DNA from: Rhodococcus opacus
Lineage (GTDB): Bacteria > Actinomycetota > Actinomycetes > Mycobacteriales > Mycobacteriaceae
Direction: 5' to 3'
NCBI RefSeq assembly: GCF_012396235.1
Contig: NZ_JAAXPA010000024.1
Coordinates: 1-64,000, forward strand
Length of the DNA: 64,000 nucleotides
Shown here: piece by piece, positions 51,976 to 59,035 of the stretch
Numbering within the stretch: the stretch's first letter is position 1
How the letters are laid out: every line of letters starts with the position of its first letter
Position numbers and translations under genes: made by a program
The notes under the pieces: model-generated
The model's input: the letters and a program-made list of their open reading frames with translations, nothing else
The model's database searches: none
What the model was told of the DNA's origin: nothing

Positions 51976-52989
51976 ATGCCAACCCATCAGGCAGTTCACG
52001 TCCAGGCCCCCGGCGAACCGCTGACACTCGTCGACGTCGAAACAGGGTCGCCCCCGCGCGACCACGTACGCATCGCGGTGTCGGCGTGCGGAGTATGCGG
52101 CACCGACCACGCCTTCGTCAACGGCGCGTTCCCGGACATGTCCTGGCCCCTGACACCTGGACACGAGATTGCCGGAACCATCGCCGAACTCGGCGACGGC
52201 GTCGACCACTACGCCGTCGGCGACCGTGTCGCTGTGGGTTGGTTCGGTGGGCACTGCAACCAGTGCATCCCCTGTCGTCAGGGCTCCTTCATTCATTGCG
52301 AGAAGTTGCAGGTGCCGAGCTGGCAGTACCCCGGCGGATACGCCGAGTCGGTGATCGTTCCAGCAAATGCGCTGGCCCGGATTCCGAACGAGCTGTCCTT
52401 CGCGGAAGCAGCACCCATGAGTTGCGCCGGGGTCACCACGTTCGACGCGCTGCGCAAAACCAGGGCCGTCCCGGGCGACCGCGTCGCCATCCTCGGCATC
52501 GGCGGACTCGGCCACCTCGGTGTGCAGTTCGCCCGGGCGATGGGTTTCGAGACGATCGCCATCGCCCGCGGCGCCGACAAAGGCGACGACGCCCGTCAGC
52601 TCGGCGCCCACAACTACATCGATTCCACCGCCGGCGACGTCAGCGAAGCGTTGCAGGCTCTCGGTGGCGTGTCCGTGGTTCTGGGGACCGCGGCGAACTC
52701 GAAAGCGATGGGTGATGTGGTCGGTGGGCTGCTTCCGCTCGGTGAACTCATGGTCGTCGGTGTCACGCCCGACCCACTGCCGATCAGTCCGCTACAGCTG
52801 ATCACTCCCGGCGTCGATGTCACCGGCCACCCGTCCGGCACCGCCCGCGACGTCGAAGAGACGATGCACTTCGCGGTCCTGTCAGGCGTGCGCGCCCGAA
52901 TCGAGGAACGGCCTCTGACTCGAGCGGCGGAGGCCTATGCAGCGATGGAGGAAGGTCGGGCACGCTATCGCATGGTCCTCACCATGTGA
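51976..52989 (+). CDS. Zinc-dependent alcohol dehydrogenase (MDR family)
   Basis: The 337-aa enzyme has the catalytic zinc motifs CGVCGTDH and PGHEIAG, the structural zinc lobe HCNQCIPCRQGSFIHC, and an NAD(P)-binding motif GIGGLGHLGVQFARAMG. The layout matches CAD/AdhA-like alcohol dehydrogenases. ATG 51976 has GGGAGG six bases upstream; ATG 51970 is too close to it. A primary or allylic alcohol is the expected substrate. No partner genes adjoin, so it may be individually controlled. Confidence 0.9.
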   Translation: MPTHQAVHVQAPGEPLTLVDVETGSPPRDHVRIAVSACGVCGTDHAFVNGAFPDMSWPLTPGHEIAGTIAELGDGVDHYAVGDRVAVGWFGGHCNQCIPCRQGSFIHCEKLQVPSWQYPGGYAESVIVPANALARIPNELSFAEAAPMSCAGVTTFDALRKTRAVPGDRVAILGIGGLGHLGVQFARAMGFETIAIARGADKGDDARQLGAHNYIDSTAGDVSEALQALGGVSVVLGTAANSKAMGDVVGGLLPLGELMVVGVTPDPLPISPLQLITPGVDVTGHPSGTARDVEETMHFAVLSGVRARIEERPLTRAAEAYAAMEEGRARYRMVLTM

Positions 52990-53019
52990 CCATTCTCGGC
53001 ATCGGTTGATCGACTGTCG

Positions 53020-53493
53020 TCAGCGGGGTTCGTTGCCACTCCGCCGTTCGATGCCCCAGGTGCCGGAAGGTCCGTGGAGCTTCTCGTACGCCGCCTTTTC
53101 GGCGTCGTGACGGGACGCCTTCCTCGGGTTCTCCAGATCGGGCGGCAGTCCGTGCCTCTCGAGGCGTCGAGATCGGTTCTGCGCCATGTACGACACCGCG
53201 TAGAACACGGCGAGTAGCACTCCGAGCAGGACCATGGAGGCGCGCAGTCCGAGCGGTCCCGGGAACAGGAAGAACGCGGCGAAGACCGGAACGAACGGGA
53301 CCATGCTGCGAATGAGGTGCCGAGGAACCGCCCAGTCACCGACCAGGTCGTTGCGGACCCAGTCCTGCATCGAGTCGGGAAGTTTGCGGCCTACCGCGTA
53401 GCCCAGCCACTGTATGGGGCCGGGCCGGGTTCGTTGCGTGTTTCGCGACATGACAACTACCTGTTCACGTTGTGCTGAAGTCGAATTCGACAT
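53020..53493 (-). CDS. DUF5313 membrane protein
   Basis: The 157-aa protein shows the DUF5313 pattern: RPGPIQWLGYAVGRKLPDSMQDWVRNDLVGDWAVPRHLIR, two TM helices (residues about 73-110) and a cytosolic R-rich tail with RHGLPPD. The start at 53493 has TGAGGAC that overlaps the stop of the upstream regulator gene; ATG 53451 is a shorter choice. As the last gene of the OhrR operon it may be peroxide-induced. Function unknown. Confidence 0.75.
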   Translation of the reverse strand: MSNSTSAQREQVVVMSRNTQRTRPGPIQWLGYAVGRKLPDSMQDWVRNDLVGDWAVPRHLIRSMVPFVPVFAAFFLFPGPLGLRASMVLLGVLLAVFYAVSYMAQNRSRRLERHGLPPDLENPRKASRHDAEKAAYEKLHGPSGTWGIERRSGNEPR

Positions 53494-53501
53494 GATTGTC
53501 C

Positions 53502-53978
53502 TCATTGATCGAGCGCGCCCGCTCTGAGCGCAGCCTGATTGACGCGAGTGAGAACGTCGTGGAGTTCTTCGAGCTCGGCCAGGCCGACCCCGAGCTTCTC
53601 GATCACGGCGGGCGGAATCTTCTCGGCTTCCGCACGTAGCGCAGCACCGGCTTCGGTCAGCTCGACATCCAGTTGCCTCTCGTCGGCCCGGCTGCGGGTG
53701 CGCGTGATCAGTCCGGACGCCTCGAGGCGCTTCAGGAGCGGCGAGAGGGTGGGCGAATCGAGTTGCAGCGCGGTCCCGATCTCCTTGACCGCCATCGGGG
53801 CCTTTCCCCAGAGAGCGAGCATGACCAGATACTGCGGATGCGTCAGCCCCATCGGTTCGAGCAGGGGGCGGTAGACGGCGAGAACCGCCCGGTTCGCGAT
53901 CGCGAGCGCGAAACATACCTGCCGGTCGAGAGCGAGTAGATCGTCGCCGGCCTTCTCCTGCTCAATGTCTGCGGTCAT
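53502..53978 (-). CDS. OhrR-type MarR-family peroxide regulator
   Basis: The 158-aa regulator has a MarR winged helix (YLVMLALWGKAPMAVKEIGTALQLDSPTLSPLLKRLEASGLITRTRSRADERQL). The N-terminal LDRQVCFALAIANRAV has the peroxide-sensing cysteine (Cys22) of OhrR. OhrR represses an organic hydroperoxide reductase gene; no ohr gene is here, unless the OsmC-like remnant 34 kb away counts. The start ATG lies 12 bases from a 45-bp near-palindrome, most likely its own operator. The hemQ-like frame upstream runs through that operator into this gene. Confidence 0.85.
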   Translation of the reverse strand: MTADIEQEKAGDDLLALDRQVCFALAIANRAVLAVYRPLLEPMGLTHPQYLVMLALWGKAPMAVKEIGTALQLDSPTLSPLLKRLEASGLITRTRSRADERQLDVELTEAGAALRAEAEKIPPAVIEKLGVGLAELEELHDVLTRVNQAALRAGALDQ

Positions 53979-54744
53979 GCCACCAGGGTACCAGAATGAT
54001 TCGTGCAATAACTAGTATTGCACGAATGATTCTGGAGATAGTCGGCGATCCTCGAGGCAGACGCGCAACGAGGGCATCGAGGCCGGTTCGCGGGCCGGAG
54101 AAGAACGGCGTCTCCAACCGAACGTGCCGACGCGCGTCGGTCGCACGAAGGTCTCGCATCATGTCGACGATCCGGCTCGAGTCCGGAGCCTCGAAGGCGA
54201 GGATCCACTCGTAGTCGCTCAACCCGAAGGAACTCACAGTGTTGGCCCGCACGTCCGGGTAGGCGCGAGCCGCTCGGCCGTGTTCGGCGAGCTGCCGTCG
54301 CCGTTCGGCGTCCGGCAGCAGATACCACTCGAGCGATCGGTTGAACGGGTACACGCACACGAACTGCCCCGGCTCCTCATCGGCCACGTACGCCGCGATG
54401 TGAGTGCGGTTGAATTCGGCCGGCCGGTGGAGCGCGACCGCACTCCACACCGTCGTACACGCCCGCCCGAGTCGGCAGCGACGAAAACCGGAGTAGGCGG
54501 CCTGCAATCCCTCGACGGTGTCGGCATGCGTCCACATCATGAAGTCGGCATCTCCACGTAGTCCTGCGACGTCGTAGATTCCGCGGATCGAAACACCGGA
54601 CTCGGCAACTCGCTCGAGATAGGCGTGCGCATCGTCCACCACCTCGGCGCGCACATCCGGCAGCGCGCCGGGGGCCACCCGGAACACGGTGAACATCATG
54701 AACCGCACGCGCTGATTGAGCTCGGTAAAGCGAGACCTGGTCAA
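53962..54744 (-). CDS. HemQ/chlorite-dismutase-like protein with a readthrough tail
   Basis: The 260-aa protein matches coproheme decarboxylase HemQ: FTVFRVAPGALPD, IRGIYDVAGLRGDADFMMW, the Tyr132 region VCVYPFNRSLEWYLLP, and the heme-ligand region LAEHGRAARAYPDVRANTV (His155). WTHAD replaces the usual WWHA. Homologues end near residue 230 (VARLP); here about 30 further residues are read through the operator palindrome (237-252 are SRIIRAILVIARIILV) and into ohrR. The TTG start lies nine bases after the sulfurtransferase stop. It is not next to hemE/hemG, so it may be a specialised paralogue under redox control. Confidence 0.82.
   Translation of the reverse strand: MTRSRFTELNQRVRFMMFTVFRVAPGALPDVRAEVVDDAHAYLERVAESGVSIRGIYDVAGLRGDADFMMWTHADTVEGLQAAYSGFRRCRLGRACTTVWSAVALHRPAEFNRTHIAAYVADEEPGQFVCVYPFNRSLEWYLLPDAERRRQLAEHGRAARAYPDVRANTVSSFGLSDYEWILAFEAPDSSRIVDMMRDLRATDARRHVRLETPFFSGPRTGLDALVARLPRGSPTISRIIRAILVIARIILVPWWHDRRH
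53991..54035. promoter_or_regulatory. 45-bp near-perfect palindrome, probable OhrR operator
   Basis: CCAGAAT-G-ATTCGTGCAATA (53991-54010), spacer ACTAG, and TATTGCACGAAT-G-ATTCTGG (54016-54035) are reverse complements except for one position per arm. The core ATTGCAC...GTGCAAT-like arms resemble known MarR/OhrR operators (TTGCxn-type). It stands between the hemQ-like coding region proper and the OhrR start. It could also form a stable RNA hairpin. Confidence 0.75.
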
Positions 54745-54753
54745 GGGCTCGGG

Positions 54754-55581
54754 CTACCGCTCGACCGGGGCGCCGACCAACGAGCCGTACTCCACCCAGG
54801 AGCCGTCGTAGTTCCGAACGTCGGGGTAGCCGAGCAGTTCGTGGAGAACGAACCAACTGTGCGCCGATCTTTCGCCGATCCGGCAATAGACGATGATGTC
54901 CTTCGTCTCGTCGAGGCCGGCGCCGCCGTACAGGGCGCGGAGTTCGTCCTCGCTGAGGAAGGTGCCGTCGTCAGCGGCAGCCTTGGACCACGGCACGTTG
55001 ACCGCAGTCGGGACGTGCCCCGGGACCTGGGGTTGTTCCTGCGGGAACTGCGCGGGAGCGAGGATCGTCCCGGAGAATTCAGCGGGAGACCGGACGTCGA
55101 CAAGGTTCTTGTTCCCGATCTGCTCGATCACCTCGTCGCGGTGCGCGCGGATTCCCGACACGGGCTCGGACGCCACGTAGTCGGTGACCGGCCGGGTGAC
55201 CTTCTCGCTCGACAAGGGCCGGCCGTCGAGCTCCCACTTCTTGCGTCCGCCGTCGAGCAGCCGGACGTCGCGGTGGCCGTAGAGCTTGAAGTACCAGTAC
55301 GCGTAGGCCGCGAACCAGTTGTTGTTCCCGCCGTACAGGATCACCGTGTCGCCGTTGGCGATGCCTCTCTCGGACAGGAGTTTCTCGAACGATCGCCGAT
55401 CGATGACGTCGCGGCGCACCGGATCTTGAAGATCGCGCTTCCAGTCGATCCGGACGGCACCGTCGATGTGGTTCGTCTCGTACTGCGCGGTGTCCTCGTC
55501 CACCTCGACGAGGACGACGTCGGGGTCGTGTCCGTGTTCGACGACCCATTCGGCGTCGACCAGAAAATTGCTTCTACTCAT
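54754..55581 (-). CDS. Two-domain sulfurtransferase (rhodanese/SseA type)
   Basis: The 275-aa enzyme has an inactive N-terminal rhodanese domain (NHIDGAVRIDWKRDLQDP, LLDGGRKKWELDGRPL) and an active C-terminal one with the loop YCRIGERS, catalytic Cys233. The CRxGxRS loop fits thiosulfate sulfurtransferases of actinobacteria (CysA/SseC-like). It transfers sulfane sulfur to cyanide or thiols. First gene of a minus-strand operon with HemQ-like, OhrR-like and DUF5313 genes, and divergent from sulfite reductase, so a sulfur-metabolic role is consistent. Confidence 0.9.
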   Translation of the reverse strand: MSRSNFLVDAEWVVEHGHDPDVVLVEVDEDTAQYETNHIDGAVRIDWKRDLQDPVRRDVIDRRSFEKLLSERGIANGDTVILYGGNNNWFAAYAYWYFKLYGHRDVRLLDGGRKKWELDGRPLSSEKVTRPVTDYVASEPVSGIRAHRDEVIEQIGNKNLVDVRSPAEFSGTILAPAQFPQEQPQVPGHVPTAVNVPWSKAAADDGTFLSEDELRALYGGAGLDETKDIIVYCRIGERSAHSWFVLHELLGYPDVRNYDGSWVEYGSLVGAPVER

Positions 55582-55687
55582 GGTTCATCCTTCACGTCGT
55601 CGGCAACCGGGGTGTGCACATATAATTAATGCACGATCTATTCGCCTACGCTACAGTTTCGGGCACGCAGTTTCGACAGGAGCACCG
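55582..55687. promoter_or_regulatory. Divergent promoter region of sulfite reductase and sulfurtransferase
   Basis: This 106-bp gap is AT-rich in part (TATAATTAATGCACGA, about 55621-55636), unusual for the genome and suited to promoters in both directions. The ATGCACGA element resembles half of the OhrR-type palindrome at 54.0 kb (TTGCACGAAT). Ribosome site AGGAGC for sulfite reductase is at its right end. Confidence 0.45.
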
Positions 55688-57370
55688 ATGACAACACCGA
55701 AGACCCGCCCTGCGCAGGCGAAGACCCCGCGCACGGAGGGGCAATGGGCACAGGGCGACCGTGAGCCACTCAATGTGAACGAGCAGGTCAAACAGGACGA
55801 CGACGGCCTCAACGTGCGCAAGAGAATCGAAGAGGTGTACTGCCGTACCGGCGTCGCCGGCATCGACCCGACCGATCGGCGAAGCCGATTCCGCTGGTGG
55901 GGGCTCTACACCCAGCGCGCACCTGGCATCGAGGGCGGCCGAACCGCCACGTTGCCGCCGGAAGAGCTCGAGGACGAGCACTTCATGCTCCGCATCCGCA
56001 TCGACGGAGGGGCACTGACCACTGAACAGTTGCGCGTCGTCGGTGAAGTCTCCCGACTGTTCGCCCGCGACACCGCGGATCTCACCGACCGCCAGAACAT
56101 TCAGCTGCACTGGATCAGGGTCGAGGACCTACCCGAAATCTGGCGGCGACTCGAAGGGGTAGGCCTCACGACCGCCGAATCCGCAGGCGACACCCCGCGC
56201 GTGGTCCTCGGCTCGCCGATGGCCGGCATCGCCGTCGACGAGGTTCTCGACGCCACACCCGCTCTGCGCGAGATCACCCGCCGATTGATCGCAAACCCCG
56301 AGTACTCCAACCTGCCGCGCAAGTTCAAAACCGCCATCTCCGGCCTCCAAGACGTGGTCCACGAGATCAACGATGTGGCGTTCATCGGTGTCGACCATCC
56401 GGTTCATGGCCCGGGACTGGATGTCTGGGTCGGCGGCGGCCTGTCGACGAATCCGCGGATCGGCGAGCGCCTCGGCGCATGGGTACCACTGGAAGACGTG
56501 CCCGACGTGTGGATCGGAATTGTCTCCCTCTTCCGCGACTACGGGTATCGGCGACTGCGGGCGAAGGCGCGCCTGAAGTTCCTCGTCTCGGACTGGGGTG
56601 TCGAGAAGTTCCGCAACGTGCTCGAAAAGGAATACCTCGGACGCGCGATGCTCGATGGACCAGCACCCGAACCGCTCGACGAACCCCGCGATCACGTCGG
56701 TATCCAGCGTCAGAAGAACGGTCTCAACGCCGTCGGGATCGCACCCGTCGTGGGCAGGGTCGGAGGCACCGTGCTGACCGACTTGGCACGAGCAGCGGAA
56801 GCATCCGGATCCCGGCGGGTCCGCATCACCCCGATGCAGAAACTCGTCATCCTCGATGTGCCCGACGAACAGGTCGGCTCACTTCGATCGAGTCTCGACG
56901 CTCTCGGGTTCCCGTCGAGCCCGTCACCGTGGCGACGGAGCACCATGGCCTGCACGGGCATCGAATTCTGCAAGTTCGGGATCGTCGAGACCAAGGCGCG
57001 AGCCGCCGCACTCATCACAGACGTCGAGAAGCGATTGGCCGACGTCCAGGATCAGCTCGAGCACCCGATCACAGTGCACCTCAATGGATGCCCCAACTCG
57101 TGCGCCCGCATCCAGGTCGCCGACATCGGCCTCAAGGGCATGATCGTGACCGATGACGATTCCAACCAGGTCGAGGGATTCCAGGTTCATCTCGGCGGCG
57201 GCCTCGGGCTGGATACGAGCTTCGGGCGCAAATTGCGCGGCCACAAGCTTCCAGCCACCGAGGTGCCCGACTACGTCGAGCGGATCGTTCGACGGTACGT
57301 GGTCGACCGCGAGGGCTCCGAGAAATTCGCGGCCTGGGTCCAACGCGCCACCGAAGCCGATCTCGCATGA
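55688..57370 (+). CDS. sir: Ferredoxin-dependent sulfite reductase
   Basis: The 560-aa siroheme/[4Fe-4S] enzyme reduces sulfite to sulfide for cysteine synthesis. The cluster cysteines are in ACTGIEFCKFG (422 and 428) and NGCPNSCAR (468 and 472), the latter giving the siroheme-bridging Cys. It belongs to the SirA/NirA type of actinobacteria (LTDRQNIQLHWIRVEDLPEI; LPRKFKTAISG). ATG 55688 follows AGGAGC; the frame upstream is not coding. NirA-type nitrite reductase is the close alternative. The neighbouring sulfurtransferase supports sulfite. No cysH/cysC genes are adjacent. Confidence 0.9.
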   Translation: MTTPKTRPAQAKTPRTEGQWAQGDREPLNVNEQVKQDDDGLNVRKRIEEVYCRTGVAGIDPTDRRSRFRWWGLYTQRAPGIEGGRTATLPPEELEDEHFMLRIRIDGGALTTEQLRVVGEVSRLFARDTADLTDRQNIQLHWIRVEDLPEIWRRLEGVGLTTAESAGDTPRVVLGSPMAGIAVDEVLDATPALREITRRLIANPEYSNLPRKFKTAISGLQDVVHEINDVAFIGVDHPVHGPGLDVWVGGGLSTNPRIGERLGAWVPLEDVPDVWIGIVSLFRDYGYRRLRAKARLKFLVSDWGVEKFRNVLEKEYLGRAMLDGPAPEPLDEPRDHVGIQRQKNGLNAVGIAPVVGRVGGTVLTDLARAAEASGSRRVRITPMQKLVILDVPDEQVGSLRSSLDALGFPSSPSPWRRSTMACTGIEFCKFGIVETKARAAALITDVEKRLADVQDQLEHPITVHLNGCPNSCARIQVADIGLKGMIVTDDDSNQVEGFQVHLGGGLGLDTSFGRKLRGHKLPATEVPDYVERIVRRYVVDREGSEKFAAWVQRATEADLA

Positions 57371-57474
57371 TCGGCTGGCACCGCCGGCCACCACGTAATC
57401 GCGGCTGAGACCAGACCTCCCGGAGCGCCCGTCAGTCGAGGTCCGCTACTTGCCGGCGTCGGTGAGGGGTCGCG

Positions 57475-57801
57475 TCAACTCGCCTGCGCGTGTCGGCGGG
57501 GAGGAAGCTGGTTGACCAACTGCTCCCACTCTTCGAATCGGGCGGCTTCGGGCGAGCGCAGACGGGGCGAGGGTCCGGCGGCGAGGTCTACCAGGCTCCG
57601 GGCAGCGCCGAGGACGGTCAGATGATGACGCCGGGCGACGTCGAGGAGTTCGTCGAAAGCCTGGGCGTCACTGCAGCCGCGACCGGCGATCAGGATTCCC
57701 TTCGCCGTGCCGAGAAGTTCACGTCCGTCGGGACGCCTACGAGGGATCAGGCGTGTCGGGCCGGGAGTCGGAGTCAGTAGTTCGGTGCTGTCCTCGATCA
57801 T
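57475..57801 (-). CDS. ANTAR-domain protein
   Basis: The 108-aa protein consists largely of an ANTAR domain: LLGTAKGILIAGRGCSDAQAFDELLDVARRHHLTVLGAARSLVD (residues about 29-70), which binds RNA hairpins to prevent transcription termination. No sensor (GAF/PAS or receiver) domain is attached, unlike most family members. The Pro-rich N-terminus (LLTPTPGPTRLIPRRRP) is unstructured. ATG 57799-57801 has GGAATG only. Target RNAs are unknown. Confidence 0.8.
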   Translation of the reverse strand: MIEDSTELLTPTPGPTRLIPRRRPDGRELLGTAKGILIAGRGCSDAQAFDELLDVARRHHLTVLGAARSLVDLAAGPSPRLRSPEAARFEEWEQLVNQLPPRRHAQAS

Positions 57802-57960
57802 TCCGCGATGCTCCTTCGCTCTCGTGCATCGACCGCCGACCCGCCGGTGTGCCGACGATCCAGTCCGGACGCAAAATGTGAGTCACGTCACTGTCGATGC
57901 CTCAACAGTTGTAGCCCACGGCGCCGCGCCTGTCATCTAGACGGATGTCCAGCTGTGCCG

Positions 57961-58429
57961 TCACATGACAAAGCTCTCAGGTAGGGCCACCAACAGGTCT
58001 TCTCCACTCGACGGGCGCAGGCCGTCGGATCGATCGGCGAAGTAGCGCTCGGCGAGTGAAGTTCCCGCCACATGCTGCGCGCCGTCGAAGCCGGCCTCGC
58101 GGGCCAGGGTCAGCATTTCCGGCGGGGTGTAGAAACTGACGAACGGTGTTCTGGCCGCCCGCGCACCGCTCTCGGACGCCCGGAATCCGGGGCGATCGGC
58201 GTCGTCGAAACGAGCACGCGCGACAATGGGCCGCCCGAAACCCACTGGTGCCGGCCGGGTCCATGTCCGGGCGAGCCCGCCAGCCGTCGCCCGGAGACGC
58301 GAGCTGCAGGCCGATCTCGTCGACGAGCACGTGTGGCGGCGCGTCGACCTGTACGTGCATCGCCCGCCACAGGGCAACTCGCTCGGCCGTACCGTCCGGT
58401 CCGTCCGTCTGCTCGCCTGCCGTCGCCAT
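57961..58429 (-). pseudogene. SAM-dependent methyltransferase (LCM family) with internal deletion
   Basis: The N-terminal part (MATAGEQTDGPDGTAERVALWRAMHVQVDAPPHVLVDEIGLQLASPGDGW...PDMDP) is the standard start of actinobacterial leucine-carboxyl-methyltransferase-like proteins. An extra C near 58238 shifts the frame to IVARARFDD, after which the text jumps directly to the C-terminal region (TPFVSFYTPPEMLTLAREAGFDGAQHVAGTSLAERYFADRSDGLRPSSGEDLLVA). About 120-140 central residues, including the SAM-binding core, are gone. It is a clear pseudogene. Confidence 0.8.
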
Positions 58430-58505
58430 GACGTTCTCGCTCCTCAGGGTCAGTTCTCGAGCATCCGATGCCACGCCCAGCTAACCCACACCGTTCCCAG
58501 CGTAT

Positions 58506-58985
58506 ATGCCTCGTATGAAACGTTCAGTGAAGCGAGCCACCAGCCTGTCCACGGCTACAGCAGCCGCTCTCCTCGCGTTCGCAACACCCGCACAGGCAGA
58601 CTCCCCCACCCCCGTCTACTTCCGTGTGGGGAACTTCAACTGCTCGATCGCACCCGACGACAGCGTGGGATGCGATCTGCCACAACCATTGCCGATGGAC
58701 TTCCCGATCCTCGGCGAGTTCGGACTGCCGTGGCTGGGACCCGTCCAGTACGTCGTCATCGACCTTCCCTGGCTTCCCGCTCACCCCACCTACCCGCCCG
58801 GCACCCCGTTCACCCTGCCCGGCGGCAACCCCGACATCTCCGAGGTCGCCACCAGCCAGAGCTTGTACCAGAAAACGATCACCCACGGGGGAACCACCTG
58901 TCTCGCAGGGTTCATGGGAGACGTCACCTGCACCGCCAAGGGACACAGCTTCGTCGTCACCGTCTACGGAATCCACGCCCACTGA
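58506..58985 (+). CDS. Secreted protein of unknown function
   Basis: The 159-aa protein has a Sec signal peptide (MKRSVKRATSLSTATAAALLAFATPAQAD, cleavage after QA) and a mature part with four cysteines (FNCSI, GCDLP, TTCLA, VTCTA). It belongs to the many exported proteins of Rhodococcus/Mycobacterium with no assigned function. ATG 58506 and 58515 are both possible; there is no visible ribosome site and a TATA-like GCGTATAT overlaps the first, so a leaderless transcript is possible. Confidence 0.7.
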   Translation: MPRMKRSVKRATSLSTATAAALLAFATPAQADSPTPVYFRVGNFNCSIAPDDSVGCDLPQPLPMDFPILGEFGLPWLGPVQYVVIDLPWLPAHPTYPPGTPFTLPGGNPDISEVATSQSLYQKTITHGGTTCLAGFMGDVTCTAKGHSFVVTVYGIHAH

Positions 58986-59035
58986 ACCGGTAGCACACGA
59001 ACCGGATACCGACTTCGTCGCTCACATGCGCACCC

